DNA of 64,000 bases from Nocardioides sp. Soil805 (GTDB taxonomy: Bacteria; Actinomycetota; Actinomycetes; Propionibacteriales; Nocardioidaceae). Below the pieces are notes generated by a model. It was not told the origin of the DNA, searched no databases, and saw only the letters and a program-made list of their open reading frames with translations. Made by a program: the position numbers and the translations under genes. Shown piece after piece: positions 36,711 to 47,556 of the stretch. Location: positions 868,001 to 932,000 of the forward strand of contig NZ_LMSU01000002.1 in assembly GCF_001429625.1 (NCBI RefSeq). Direction: 5' to 3'. Numbering within the stretch: the stretch's first letter is position 1; each line of letters starts with the position of its first letter.

Positions 36711-36716
36711 CGGCCG

Positions 36717-36722
36717 AGAGTA
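36717..36722 (-). promoter_or_regulatory. -10 box, leaderless DUF402 transcript
   Basis: TACTCT on the minus strand, six bases before GTG 36710. Confidence 0.5.
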
Positions 36723-36780
36723 CGGCCGCGCGGCGTGGAATAGGCCGACGCCACGGGGGCTTGGAGAATAGGTGCCACCC

Positions 36781-37989
36781 ATGACGACCACCGCTGACAC
36801 CCCCGTCGACCACACGCCCGCCGTCCGGACCCCCCACTTCGCGCTCGCCGTGCTGGCCCTGGCCATGGGCGGCTTCGCGATCGGCACGACCGAGTTCGTG
36901 ACGATGGGCCTGCTGCCCCAGATCGCCGCCGGCGTCGGCGTCTCCATCCCGACCGGTGGCCACGTGATCTCCGCCTACGCGCTCGGCGTCGTCGTCGGGG
37001 CCCCGCTGCTGGCCTTCCTCGGTGCCCGGCTGCCGCGCCGGGCGCTGCTGCTGGCGCTGATGGCCGCCTTCGCGGTGGGCAACGCGGCGAGCGCGCTCGC
37101 GACGTCGTACGGCGCGCTGATGGCGGCCCGCTTTGCCGCCGGCCTGCCCCACGGCGCCTACTTCGGCGTCGCGTCGCTCGTGGTGGCGAGCCTCGCGAGC
37201 CCGGCCCGCAAGGGTCGTGCGGTGGCGTCGGTGATGCTCGGGCTGAGCGTGGCCAACGTGGTGGGCGTGCCGGCTGCGACGTGGATGGGCCAGAACCTCG
37301 GCTGGCGCTCGGCGTTCTGGGCGGTGACGGCGATGGGGGTGGTCACGCTGGCCCTGGTCGCGCTCTACGTGCCCTCGGTCGCCGGGGACAAGGACGCCTC
37401 GGGGCGCCGGGAGCTGCGCGCGTTCACGCTGCCGCAGGTGTGGCTGACCCTGCTGGCCGGAGCGATCGGCTTCGGCGGCATGTTCGCCGTCTACTCCTAC
37501 ATCGCCCCCACCGTCACCGACGTGGGCGGGCTCTCCGAGGCCGCCGTGCCGGTCTTCCTGCTGGGCTTCGGGCTCGGCATGGTCGCGGGCACCTGGCTGG
37601 CCGGGGTGATGGCCGACTGGTCGATCTTCCGCTCGCTGCTCATCGGCTCGGTCGGGATGGCGCTGTCCCTGCTGCTCTTCTGGTTGCTGGCGCCGTACGG
37701 CTGGGCCGCGCTGCCCGTCGTCTTCCTGATCACGGCACTGGGCTCCGTGCTGGTGGTCAACCTGCAGCTGCGCCTGATGGACGTCGCCGGGGACGCGCAG
37801 ACGCTCGGCGCGGCGATGAACCACGCGTCGCTCAACGTCGCCAACGCCCTCGGCGCGTGGCTGGGCGGTCTCGTCATCGCGGCCGGCGCCGGCTACCGCG
37901 CCCCCGCGCTGGTGGGGGTCGCGCTGAGCCTCGGCGGCCTCGTGGTGCTCCTGGTCTCCGCCGCCCTGCACCGCCGCGGCCGTTCCTGA
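36781..37989 (+). CDS. MFS exporter (AraJ-like, DHA1 type)
   Basis: 402 residues with 12 helices. GTTEFVTMGLLPQIA in helix 1 and the conserved loop LGARLPRRALL between helices 2 and 3 are typical of AraJ/NepI-like DHA1 sugar or drug exporters. Substrate unknown. ATG 36781 assumed; a GTG three codons earlier is possible. Divergent from the DUF402 gene. Confidence 0.9.
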   Translation: MTTTADTPVDHTPAVRTPHFALAVLALAMGGFAIGTTEFVTMGLLPQIAAGVGVSIPTGGHVISAYALGVVVGAPLLAFLGARLPRRALLLALMAAFAVGNAASALATSYGALMAARFAAGLPHGAYFGVASLVVASLASPARKGRAVASVMLGLSVANVVGVPAATWMGQNLGWRSAFWAVTAMGVVTLALVALYVPSVAGDKDASGRRELRAFTLPQVWLTLLAGAIGFGGMFAVYSYIAPTVTDVGGLSEAAVPVFLLGFGLGMVAGTWLAGVMADWSIFRSLLIGSVGMALSLLLFWLLAPYGWAALPVVFLITALGSVLVVNLQLRLMDVAGDAQTLGAAMNHASLNVANALGAWLGGLVIAAGAGYRAPALVGVALSLGGLVVLLVSAALHRRGRS

Positions 37990-38038
37990 CCGTCCGGTGA
38001 ACGGCCGGTGACGCCGGATGACACGCGTCGGCGAAACC

Positions 38039-38076
38039 GGAACCTGCCCGTAACACGGGCACAACGGTCCGTTAGC
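38039..38076 (+). promoter_or_regulatory. candidate GlnR-type operator array
   Basis: Four pentamers at exact 11-bp spacing, GGAAC-N6-GTAAC-N6-ACAAC-N6-TTAGC, resemble degenerate GlnR a/b boxes (GTNAC/GAAAC separated by six). It lies 78 bases before the 57-residue gene. Low confidence. Confidence 0.25.
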
Positions 38077-38153
38077 ACTCCCGGCCGAGGATGGTCGTAC
38101 GGCGCCGCCCGAGACCCGGGCCGCCCACACGACCAGACCCTGGGGAGGCCTCG

Positions 38154-38327
38154 ATGATCGAGCAGCAGGAGCACGGACACCGCGACGACACCGAGCTGGA
38201 GCGCCGGCGACAGCTGCGCGACCGGCGTACGCACGACGTGGTCGAGCTGATCTCGCGCCGCGGCGAGCTGGTGGGCATCAACCCCTGGGCCGACCACGTC
38301 ATCGAGAGCGTCGCCTGGACCGCCTGA
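38154..38327 (+). CDS. 57-residue hypothetical protein
   Basis: Short, charged and soluble: an acidic/His-rich start, an Arg-rich middle (ERRRQLRDRRTH) and LISRRGELVGINPWADH near the end. Supported by GGGGAGG five to six bases before ATG 38154 and by GC-rich third positions. No family recognised. Converges on the lipase gene. Confidence 0.6.
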   Translation: MIEQQEHGHRDDTELERRRQLRDRRTHDVVELISRRGELVGINPWADHVIESVAWTA

Positions 38328-38334
38328 CCGCGGC

Positions 38335-39576
38335 TCAGAGCAGCCAGCAGCCGCTCACCTGGGGGAGCCCGGAGAACCGGGCCTCCCAGAAGAGCTGGGC
38401 CTCCGCGGCGAACGGGACGATGCCGCCGACGTGCAGCGGTGCCACGTTGGCCGAGAAGCGCACGTTGGCCCCCTTGTCGCACCACGCCTTCGCCATCGCC
38501 TTGCCGACCGCGAAGGGGATTGTGTCGTCGAGGGTGGAGTGGCTGACCAGCACCGGCACCGTGGGCCTGGTCGTGCCGATCCGCTGCGCCGCGATCACCG
38601 AGCGGAAGGGCTCCTGCCCCATCAGCTCCGACATCGGCCGCCCGTCGGCGCTCAGCGTCTCGGAGCGCACGAAGGCGTGGTCGAGCAGGTCGAAGACGCA
38701 GTCCTGCTCGACGGCGTCCATCGTCGCGCGCCCGGTGGCGTTGAGGTACGGGTCGAGGTCGATGTCGTAGCTCGCCGAGAGGCCGCGGAGGGCGAAGAAG
38801 GCGAACGCGGAGAACGGTCCGCCGTCGAGGTTGCGCGCCACCGCGTCGAGGTCGGCCGGCACGGCGCCCACGGCCGCGCCCTTGAGTCGCAGGTCGGGGG
38901 CGTAGGTCGGCGCCAGCTCCACCGCCGCGGCCGCGGCGCCGCCGCCCTGGGAGTAGCCCTGCAGCCCGACCGGGCTGCTGGCCGACAGGCCGGTGCCGGT
39001 CAGCCGCTGCGCGGCGCGCACCGCATCGAGGGTGGCCCGGCCCTGCGAGACGCGATCCATGTAGGTGTGCACGCCCTCGGTGCCCAGGCCCTCGTAGTCG
39101 GGCATCGCGATCGCGTAGCCGCGCTGCAGGAGGCCCTCCATGACGAGGCCCTCGTACTCGATGCCTTCCGAGAACTGCCGCGACGGGGCGCACCGGTCGC
39201 CCATCCCCTGGGTGCCCGGCGCGTAGCCGATCACCGGGCGGCTCCCGAGGCCGATCCACGGCGCGTCGGGCACCAGGACGGTGCCGCTGGCCGCGATGGC
39301 CTCGCCGGCGCGGTTGGTCGTGCGGTAGAGCACCCGGGTCGCGTTGCGGACCAGGCTGGTGGCGTCGAGGGGGTCGAGCAGGAAGCCGAGCTTCTCGGAG
39401 CGGATGACGGCCCCGTTGGCGGCCGGCAGCGTCGCCGGCGCCTCGTAGAAGGCGGGGCGTGGTGGCTCGTCCACCGCCGACACCTCAGCCGAGACGGCCG
39501 GGGCGGCGACGAGGGCCGTGGCCAGCAGGGAGGCGGACAGGGACGCGACGAGGGCTCCGAGAGCGCGGGCTGTCAT
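38335..39576 (-). CDS. secreted lipase (LIP family)
   Basis: 413 residues. Signal peptide about 1-30 (AAPAVSAE cleavage region). Alpha/beta-hydrolase of the secretory lipase family: VIGYAPGTQGMGDRCAPS (oxyanion and disulfide region), nucleophile GYSQGGG, candidate acid in SHSTLDDTIPF and candidate His in PLHVGG near the end. Likely hydrolyses triacylglycerols or esters outside the cell. The start follows TAACCT by eight bases, and palindromes upstream suggest regulation, perhaps by a CRP-type factor. Confidence 0.9.
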   Translation of the reverse strand: MTARALGALVASLSASLLATALVAAPAVSAEVSAVDEPPRPAFYEAPATLPAANGAVIRSEKLGFLLDPLDATSLVRNATRVLYRTTNRAGEAIAASGTVLVPDAPWIGLGSRPVIGYAPGTQGMGDRCAPSRQFSEGIEYEGLVMEGLLQRGYAIAMPDYEGLGTEGVHTYMDRVSQGRATLDAVRAAQRLTGTGLSASSPVGLQGYSQGGGAAAAAVELAPTYAPDLRLKGAAVGAVPADLDAVARNLDGGPFSAFAFFALRGLSASYDIDLDPYLNATGRATMDAVEQDCVFDLLDHAFVRSETLSADGRPMSELMGQEPFRSVIAAQRIGTTRPTVPVLVSHSTLDDTIPFAVGKAMAKAWCDKGANVRFSANVAPLHVGGIVPFAAEAQLFWEARFSGLPQVSGCWLL

Positions 39577-39584
39577 GGACAGGC

Positions 39585-39590
39585 AGGTTA
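39585..39590 (-). promoter_or_regulatory. -10 box of the lipase gene
   Basis: TAACCT on the minus strand, eight bases before ATG 39576; nearly leaderless. Confidence 0.5.
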
Positions 39591-39597
39591 CTCAGCA

Positions 39598-39637
39598 GTC
39601 ACATGTCGTGACCAGCATCACGTGACCGAGGTCACAC
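39598..39637. promoter_or_regulatory. nested palindromes upstream of the lipase gene, CRP-like core
   Basis: Within 40 bases lie GTCAC-N5-GTGAC (39598-39612), GTGA-N6-TCAC (39608-39621, the core spacing of CRP/GlxR sites), TCACGTGA (39618-39625) and GTGACC-GA-GGTCAC. They sit at about -20 to -60 relative to the inferred transcription start. Confidence 0.5.
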
Positions 39638-39645
39638 CCGCGGCC

Positions 39646-40695
39646 TCAGGTGTAGACCATGCCCATCCGCTCGCGGACCTCGTCCAGCGTCTGCTCGGCG
39701 ACCTCGTTGGCGCGCGCGTTGCCGCGGCGCAGGATCTCGGCGACGTACGCCGGGTCCTTCTCGAGCTCGGCCCGTCGCGCCCGCAGCGGCTCGAGCTCGG
39801 TGTTGACGGCGTCGGTGAGCCGCTTCTTGAGCGCACCGCCGCCCCCGTCGCCGATCTCCTCGGCGACCGCCTCGGGGGCGGTGCCCTCGCACAGCGAGAT
39901 GAGCAGCAGCAGGTTGGCGACCTCGGGACGGTCGTCGGGGTCGTAGGTGATGACCCGGTCGGAGTCGGTCTTGGCGCCCTTGATCTTCTTCGCCGTCTCG
40001 TCGGCGCTCATCCGCAGCTCGATGACGTTTCCCTTGGACTTGCTCATCTTGGTGCCGTCGGTGCCCAGGATCAGCGTCGCCTCGGACAGCAGCGCACCGG
40101 GCTCGGGGAAGGTCTTGCCGTAGCGGTCGTTGAACCGGCGGGCGATGACGCGGGTCTGCTCGAGGTGCGGCAGCTGGTCGCGACCGACCGGCACGACGTT
40201 GGCCTTGCAGAACAGGATGTCGGCCGCCTGGTGGACCGGGTAGGTCAGCAGCAGCCCGCCGATCGAGGTGATGCCGGCCGTGGCCGCCTCGTCCTTGACG
40301 GTGGGGTTGCGCTGGAGCTCGGCCACGCTGACGAGGCTGAGGAAGGGCAGCATCAGCTGGTTGAGGGCCGGGACCGAGGAGTGCGTGAAGATCGTCGCCC
40401 GCTCGGGGTCGAGGCCGGCGGCGATGTTGTCGATGACCAGGCCCCGCACGTTGCCGGCGACGTCGCCGAGCGCCTCGCGGTCGGTGATCACCTGGTAGTC
40501 CGCCACGAGCTGCCAGATCTCCGCACCGCGCTGCTGGAGCCGGACCCGGTTGCGGATCGAGGCGAAGTAGTGCCCGATGTGCAGGGCGCCGGTCGGGCGG
40601 TCGCCGGTCAGCATGCGCAGCGAGCCGGGGTCGGTGTCGAGGAGCTTGTCGAGCTCGGCGCTGCGGGCGAGGGCTGCCTGGTAGGACTCGGTCAC
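39646..40695 (-). CDS. trpS: tryptophanyl-tRNA synthetase
   Basis: 349 residues, class I synthetase. TGALHIGHYFA (HIGH motif) and KMSKSKGN (KMSKS motif) are intact, with GDRPTG before the first and LRMSADETAKKIKGAKTDS after the second as in bacterial TrpRS. Charges tRNATrp. GTG 40695 lies six bases after TAGACT, so the transcript is probably leaderless. Confidence 0.97.
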   Translation of the reverse strand: MTESYQAALARSAELDKLLDTDPGSLRMLTGDRPTGALHIGHYFASIRNRVRLQQRGAEIWQLVADYQVITDREALGDVAGNVRGLVIDNIAAGLDPERATIFTHSSVPALNQLMLPFLSLVSVAELQRNPTVKDEAATAGITSIGGLLLTYPVHQAADILFCKANVVPVGRDQLPHLEQTRVIARRFNDRYGKTFPEPGALLSEATLILGTDGTKMSKSKGNVIELRMSADETAKKIKGAKTDSDRVITYDPDDRPEVANLLLLISLCEGTAPEAVAEEIGDGGGGALKKRLTDAVNTELEPLRARRAELEKDPAYVAEILRRGNARANEVAEQTLDEVRERMGMVYT

Positions 40696-40701
40696 CCGGG
40701 G

Positions 40702-40707
40702 AGTCTA
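40702..40707 (-). promoter_or_regulatory. -10 box, leaderless trpS
   Basis: TAGACT on the minus strand, six bases before GTG 40695, back to back with the promoter at 40746 inside a 63-bp spacer. Confidence 0.55.
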
Positions 40708-40745
40708 TGAACCGGGGCCGTGCGGACGCGAACGGGATGGGCCGT

Positions 40746-40751
40746 TAGGGT
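40746..40751 (+). promoter_or_regulatory. -10 box, leaderless 2'-5' RNA ligase-like gene
   Basis: TAGGGT seven bases before GTG 40759; this favours 40759 over the adjacent GTG at 40762. Confidence 0.55.
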
Positions 40752-40758
40752 CGGAGCC

Positions 40759-41277
40759 GTGGTGACCATCGGTGTGGCAGTGGCTATCCCCGAGCCGTGG
40801 GCGACGCAGCTCCAGGACTACCGCACCTCCGTGGGCGACGTCACCGCGACGCAGATCCCCACCCACATCACGCTGATCCCGCCGGTCGAGGTCCCCGCCG
40901 AGGACCTGCCCGCCGTCGAGGCCCACCTCGGCGAGGCGGCGTCCGGGCTCGCGGCCTTCCGGATCCACCTGCGCGGCACCGGCACCTTCCGCCCCGTGTC
41001 GCCCGTCGTCTTCGTGACGCTGGTCGAGGGCATCTCCGAGGTGGAGCTGCTGGCGGATGCCGTACGCCGTGGTCCGCTCGCGATGGACCTGCACTTCCCG
41101 TTCCACCCGCACGTGACCGTCGCCCACCACCTGGGCGACGCACAGCTCGACCGGGCCTTCGCGGAGCTCTCGGACTTCGAGTGCGAGTTCACCGCCGGCG
41201 CCTTCTCGCTCTACGTCCACGACGAGGGTGCGGGGTGGCAGCCCACCCGGGAGTTCGCCCTGCAGCCCACCGCCTGA
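40759..41277 (+). CDS. 2H-phosphoesterase / 2'-5' RNA ligase family protein
   Basis: 172 residues with the two HxT motifs of the 2H superfamily, THITL (about 35-39) and HVTVA (about 115-119), spaced as in LigT-like enzymes that act on 2'-5' bonds or cyclic phosphodiesters. Physiological substrate unknown. The YihY gene begins 14 bases after its stop, so they are probably cotranscribed with the SCO4848-type gene. Confidence 0.88.
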   Translation: MVTIGVAVAIPEPWATQLQDYRTSVGDVTATQIPTHITLIPPVEVPAEDLPAVEAHLGEAASGLAAFRIHLRGTGTFRPVSPVVFVTLVEGISEVELLADAVRRGPLAMDLHFPFHPHVTVAHHLGDAQLDRAFAELSDFECEFTAGAFSLYVHDEGAGWQPTREFALQPTA

Positions 41278-41291
41278 TCTCGGGAGTCCGC

Positions 41292-42359
41292 ATGTCACGC
41301 CTCGACTCGGCCAAGCAACGCATCGAGTCCGCCCGGGAGCGCTGGTCCCTGCTCGACCACCTCGTGCGGACCTTCCAGCACTACGGCAGCGTCAACGGCA
41401 GCGCGCTCGCCGCGGCCGTGACCTACTTCGCGTTCCTGTCCTTCTTCCCGATCGTCGCGCTCGCCTTCGCCGTGGTCGGGTTCGTGTCCGCCGCCTACCC
41501 CAACGCCGAGCGTGACCTCGTGACCGCCATCGACGACGTGCTGCCCGGCATCGTCGGCAACGGGCCGGGGGAGCTGAGCATCGACACCCTCCAGGGCTCG
41601 GTGCCGGGGATCGTCAGCGTCGGCCTGCTCGTCGCGCTCTACTCCGGCCTCGGCTGGCTGTCGGGGATGCGGGCCGCGCTCGTCGCGATCTTCGAGGAGC
41701 CGGACAAGGAGCAGCCCAACTTCGTCTGGGGCAAGCTCCGCGACATCCTCGCCCTCGTGACGCTGGGCACCGTGCTGCTCCTGAGCGTGGCGGTCTCAGG
41801 GGTGGCGACCAAGCTGGCGAAGCCGATCCTGGAGTTCTTCGAGCTGGGCGCGGGCGTGGAGCCCGTGGTGTGGGTGATCGGCCTCGCACTGGGCCTGGTG
41901 GCCAGCACGGTGCTCTTCTTCGCCTTCTTCCGGGTCCTCGCCGCGCCCCCGGTCCCGGCCCGCTCGCTGTGGTCCGGCGCGCTGCTCGGTGCGCTGGCCT
42001 TCGAGGTGCTCAAGCAGCTCTCGACCTTCCTGCTCGCCGGCACCAAGGACCAGCCGGCCGCCCAGGCCTTCGGGATCGCGCTCATCCTCGTCGTGTGGAT
42101 GAACTACTTCTCGCGGGTCGTGGTCCTCGCCGCGGCGTGGGCCCACACGTCGCCGGCCGCGCGCGAGCAGCGCGAGCGCGACGCGTGGCGCGAGGGCGAC
42201 GTGGAGGGTCCGCAGATCGACCTGCGCCAAGCGGTCGAGCACAGTCCCACGCTCGCGTCCGCCGGGCCGTCCACGGGAGCACTCGGTCCCACCGGGGCCT
42301 TCGCGGCAGGCGCCGCGACCATGCTGGCGCTCGTCGCCGTCACCAGGAGGAGGAAGTGA
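41292..42359 (+). CDS. YihY/BrkB-family inner membrane protein
   Basis: 355 residues with about six helices. Typical stretches: GSALAAAVTYFAFLSFFPI, LYSGLGWLSGMRAAL, ILVVWMNYFSRVVVLAAAW. The soluble C-terminus (about 290-330) is charged, followed by a last hydrophobic segment (FAAGAATMLALVAVT) and RRRK. The family was once called ribonuclease BN in error; true function unknown. Downstream gene starts two bases after its stop. Confidence 0.9.
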   Translation: MSRLDSAKQRIESARERWSLLDHLVRTFQHYGSVNGSALAAAVTYFAFLSFFPIVALAFAVVGFVSAAYPNAERDLVTAIDDVLPGIVGNGPGELSIDTLQGSVPGIVSVGLLVALYSGLGWLSGMRAALVAIFEEPDKEQPNFVWGKLRDILALVTLGTVLLLSVAVSGVATKLAKPILEFFELGAGVEPVVWVIGLALGLVASTVLFFAFFRVLAAPPVPARSLWSGALLGALAFEVLKQLSTFLLAGTKDQPAAQAFGIALILVVWMNYFSRVVVLAAAWAHTSPAAREQRERDAWREGDVEGPQIDLRQAVEHSPTLASAGPSTGALGPTGAFAAGAATMLALVAVTRRRK

Positions 42360-42361
42360 GC

Positions 42362-42583
42362 ATGCAGATGACCCGCAAGCACGGGGTGTTCCTGGTCGGG
42401 GTGGCCGTCTGGAGCTTCTTCACCTGGGGGATGTTCACCAAGAACCTGTACGCCGCCCACGCGGCCGGCGAGGACCGTCCGGCCGGCTACTGGATCGCCC
42501 ACTCGGTCCTGATCGTCGTCAACGTGCTGCTCGGTGGCGTGTTCGCCGCCTGGGGCGCGAAGGTGCTGCGCGCGTCCCGCTGA
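42362..42583 (+). CDS. SCO4848-type small membrane protein
   Basis: 73 residues with two helices (about 8-25 and 45-65) and the conserved WSFFTWGMFTKNLY then YWIAHSVLIVVN. I recognise this as the family found next to YihY genes in Streptomyces and relatives. Function unknown. Confidence 0.8.
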   Translation: MQMTRKHGVFLVGVAVWSFFTWGMFTKNLYAAHAAGEDRPAGYWIAHSVLIVVNVLLGGVFAAWGAKVLRASR

Positions 42584-42589
42584 GGCTGC

Positions 42590-43939
42590 TCAGGACTCCC
42601 GCAGCCGGCTGCGGAGCTTGGCGTTGCGCTCGCGGGTGGCCGTGATCTGCTCGGTCGCGTGGGCCAGCTCCCGGTGCAGGCGGTCGATCTCGACCTTCGC
42701 CACGTCGATGGCCTCGCTCATCCGCACGTGCTCCTCGTGACCGCGTGCCACGAACTCCTCCAGGTCGCGCACCCGGGCGTCGCGCGGGTCCTCCTCGATC
42801 GTGGAGGTGTTGGTGACGACCGGCAGCTCCCGGGTCCACTTGGTGGCCAGCATGGCCTCGGAGTGGCGGTAGCTCTCGTCGAGCTCGTGGTACAGCGAGT
42901 TGTGGTGGCAGGGGAGGTCGAGGACCGCCGTCCAGCCGCCCGCCTCGTGCACGGTCAGGGCGAGGTCGGTGCCGTAGAGGTGCCACCCGACCCGCGGCTC
43001 GACCCGCAGGTCGGTGTCCCGCGGCACGATCAGCACCAGCTCGTCGAGGCCGTCCACGCGCGCCGGCAGCTCGCGCGGCATCCGCAGCAGGTGGTCGCGG
43101 TCGACGACGTGGCCCACGTGCTCGCGACCGCCCTCGCGGTAGCGCACGCCGAACGGCCCGGCGAGCGCCGGCGGTGTGCCACCGGCCGAGGCCAGCTCCC
43201 ACTGCCGGACCAGGCGCTCGGGCCACCAGGAGGGCACGTAGATGTCCTGCTGGATCATCACCACCAGGTCGTGCTCGGCCTCGTGGAGGCCGCGGTTGAG
43301 GCCCTCCGCGGCGCTCGTCATGCCCCGGTAGGTGAGCAGCTGGTGGGGGCTGTCGGGGCCGAAGACCGGCGAGGCCAGCAGGTTGTGGGCCAGCTGGCGG
43401 TCGTCGTTGACGCACGCGACGAAGCTCACCGGGCGCTGGTCGCGGACCGCCTCGGCGCCGGTGTCCGGCACGTCGGTGACCGGGTCGGCGACGTACAGGT
43501 AACCCTCGGCCCCCAGGTGGTGGGCCGCCCGGGCGACGTCGACCCGCAGGTGCTGCAGCAGCGGGGTGGCGGCGTCGAGGAGGGCCGGGTCGACCTCGCC
43601 GATGAGGGTCTCGACGATGTCGGGGGAGAAGCCGGCCTCGAGCAGGAGCTTGAAACCGGTCGCGTACCCGTGGACGTGACCCGGGCCGGGACGGACGTAC
43701 GACGCCTGGGCAGGGTCGCTGCGCAGGTGCAGCACCACCGAGTCCGCCGTCGCCCCGTTGGCCATCGCGACGACCAGCCGGCCGCCCTCGGGCAGCGACG
43801 CCCGCGCCCGCCGCAGCTCGGCGAGCGGGTCGTCGTACGCGTCCAGCGGTTGCGGGAGCGCGGTGGCGCCGAGACGCGTGGCGAGGGCCGTCGCGGCCGT
43901 CGCCAGGCGCTCGGCGAGCTGACCCGGGGCGTCGCTCAA
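42590..43939 (-). CDS. methyltransferase-remnant / glycosyltransferase-like fusion with coiled-coil tail
   Basis: 449 residues. Residues about 50-150 resemble the C-terminal half of SAM methyltransferases (EGGRLVVAMANGA, HVHGYATGFKLLLEAGFSPDIV) but lack the SAM-binding glycine loop. Residues about 170-370 look like a GT-A fold (SFVACVNDDRQL, AAEGLNRGLHEAEHDLVVMI, QQDIYVPSWWPERL, CHHNSLYHELDESY). Residues about 385-449 are a coiled coil. The TTG start at 43939 is one base after the sdhB stop, so it is transcribed with the sdh operon; an internal start is possible. Probably glycan or envelope related; no substrate inferred. Confidence 0.75.
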   Translation of the reverse strand: MSDAPGQLAERLATAATALATRLGATALPQPLDAYDDPLAELRRARASLPEGGRLVVAMANGATADSVVLHLRSDPAQASYVRPGPGHVHGYATGFKLLLEAGFSPDIVETLIGEVDPALLDAATPLLQHLRVDVARAAHHLGAEGYLYVADPVTDVPDTGAEAVRDQRPVSFVACVNDDRQLAHNLLASPVFGPDSPHQLLTYRGMTSAAEGLNRGLHEAEHDLVVMIQQDIYVPSWWPERLVRQWELASAGGTPPALAGPFGVRYREGGREHVGHVVDRDHLLRMPRELPARVDGLDELVLIVPRDTDLRVEPRVGWHLYGTDLALTVHEAGGWTAVLDLPCHHNSLYHELDESYRHSEAMLATKWTRELPVVTNTSTIEEDPRDARVRDLEEFVARGHEEHVRMSEAIDVAKVEIDRLHRELAHATEQITATRERNAKLRSRLRES

Positions 43940-43940
43940 C

Positions 43941-44680
43941 TCAGTGACCGTGCTTGAGCGCGGTGCGCAGGTCCTTGTTGAGCTGGCTGATCACGTCGAG
44001 CGGGATCTCCTTGGGGCACGCGGCCGCGCACTCGCCGATGTTGGTGCAGCCGCCGAAGCCCTCGTGGTCGTGCTGGCCGACCATGTTGACGACCCGCTGG
44101 TCACGCTCGGGCTGTCCCTGCGGGAGCTCGCCGAGGTGCGTGATCTTCGCGCCCATGAAGAGCGAGGCCGACCCGTTGGGGCACGCCGCCACGCAGGCGC
44201 CGCAGCCGATGCAGGTGGCCATGTTGAAGGAGCGCAGCGCCTTGTCGCGGGGGACCGGCACCGAGTTGGCCTCGGGGGCCGAGCCGGTGTTGGCGGAGAT
44301 GAAGCCGCCCTGCTGGATGATCCGGTCGAACGCGCCACGGTCGACGACGAGGTCCTTGACGACCGGGAACGCGTCGGCGCGCCACGGCTCGATGGTGATC
44401 TCGTCGCCGTCCTTGAAGGAGCGCATGTGCAGCTGGCAGGTCGTGGTGACCTCCGGGCCGTGGGCCTGACCGTTGATCATCAGGCCGCACGTGCCGCAGA
44501 TGCCCTCGCGGCAGTCGGAGTCGAACGCGATCGGCTCCTCGCCCTTGGCGTTGAGCTGCTCGTTGAGCACGTCGAGCATCTCGAGGAAGGACATGTCCTC
44601 CGAGACGCCGTCGAGCGCGTAGGTACGCATCTCGCCCGTCGCCGCGGCGTCGGCCTGGCGCCAGATGTTGAGCGTGAGCT

Positions 44681-44684
<4 letters not shown>
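43941..44684 (-). CDS. sdhB: succinate dehydrogenase iron-sulfur subunit
   Basis: 247 residues. [2Fe-2S] ligands in [10 protein letters not shown] with a distal Cys in TTCQLH; [4Fe-4S] and [3Fe-4S] ligands in [15 protein letters not shown] and [15 protein letters not shown]. Passes electrons from SdhA to the membrane quinone site. GTG 44684 overlaps the sdhA stop as GTGA. Confidence 0.96.
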
Positions 44685-46735
<2,051 letters not shown>

Positions 46736-46748
46736 GTCTGGGGCTCCC

Positions 46749-47516
46749 TTACTTGGAGATGACGCCGAGGAGGACGAACAGGGGCACCAGCGAGAAGCCG
46801 CCGGCGATGACGACCGCGAGCACCCAGCCGGCGGTCTTCGCCCGCGTGCGCGCCGCGGCGGTGCCGGTGAGGCCCAGGGTCTGCAACGCGCTCCAGGTGC
46901 CGTGGTGCAGGTGCAGGCCGAGGGCGAGCATCGCGACGAGGTAGATGATCGTCATCCACCACAGGTCGAAGGTGTCGACCATCAGGTTGTACGGGTCGTT
47001 GGTCGCGCCACCGGACGGGTTGATCTTCCCGATGGTGAAGTTGAGCAGGTGCCACACCAGGAAGACCAGGATGGTGACGCCGCCCCAGCGCATCGTGCGC
47101 GAGGAGAGCGAGGAGGACCGGTTCTTCTTCACGGCGTACTTCTGGGTGCGGGCCGTGGAGGCCCGTCGTGCCAGGGCGTACGCCGAGGCCACGTGGACGA
47201 CCAGCGCGGCGATCAGGCCGACGCGCACGATCCACAGCAGGCCCTCGTAGGGCAGGATCGGCTCGCCGAAGGTGCGCAGGTGGTGGGCGTACTCGTTGAA
47301 GGCGTCATGGCCGGCGAAGGCCTTGAGGTTGCCGTACATGTGCACGAGCACGAAGCCGATGAAGACGATGCCACTGGCGGCCATCAGGATCTTGAGCGTG
47401 ATGGTCGAACGGGCCGCCCGGGAACCCTTCACCAGGGTCGGGGCTGAAGTATGGGTTGCCACGGGGGTCACGGTACCGCCAGCGACCGCACGTGTGGGGG
47501 CGGGGGAGTGTGACAT
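46749..47516 (-). CDS. sdhC: succinate dehydrogenase cytochrome b subunit
   Basis: 255 residues, five helices; the single-anchor (type B) arrangement with no separate SdhD. Candidate haem His residues are in [32 protein letters not shown] and [11 protein letters not shown]. Polar N-terminus of about 35 residues. ATG 47516 heads the sdhCAB-glycosyltransferase unit; TAAGGGT elements lie just upstream. Confidence 0.93.
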   Translation of the reverse strand: MSHSPAPTRAVAGGTVTPVATHTSAPTLVKGSRAARSTITLKILMAASGIVFIGFVLVHMYGNLKAFAGHDAFNEYAHHLRTFGEPILPYEGLLWIVRVGLIAALVVHVASAYALARRASTARTQKYAVKKNRSSSLSSRTMRWGGVTILVFLVWHLLNFTIGKINPSGGATNDPYNLMVDTFDLWWMTIIYLVAMLALGLHLHHGTWSALQTLGLTGTAAARTRAKTAGWVLAVVIAGGFSLVPLFVLLGVISK

Positions 47517-47556
47517 ACGTCGGGTTAGGCGACCCTTAGCGACTAGCTCGGCGGGG

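Noticed and set aside
38072..38081. TTAGCACTC, a half-site of the HrcA CIRCE element
   Set aside because: The complementary half GAGTGCTAA is missing at the required spacing, and the next gene is not a chaperone.
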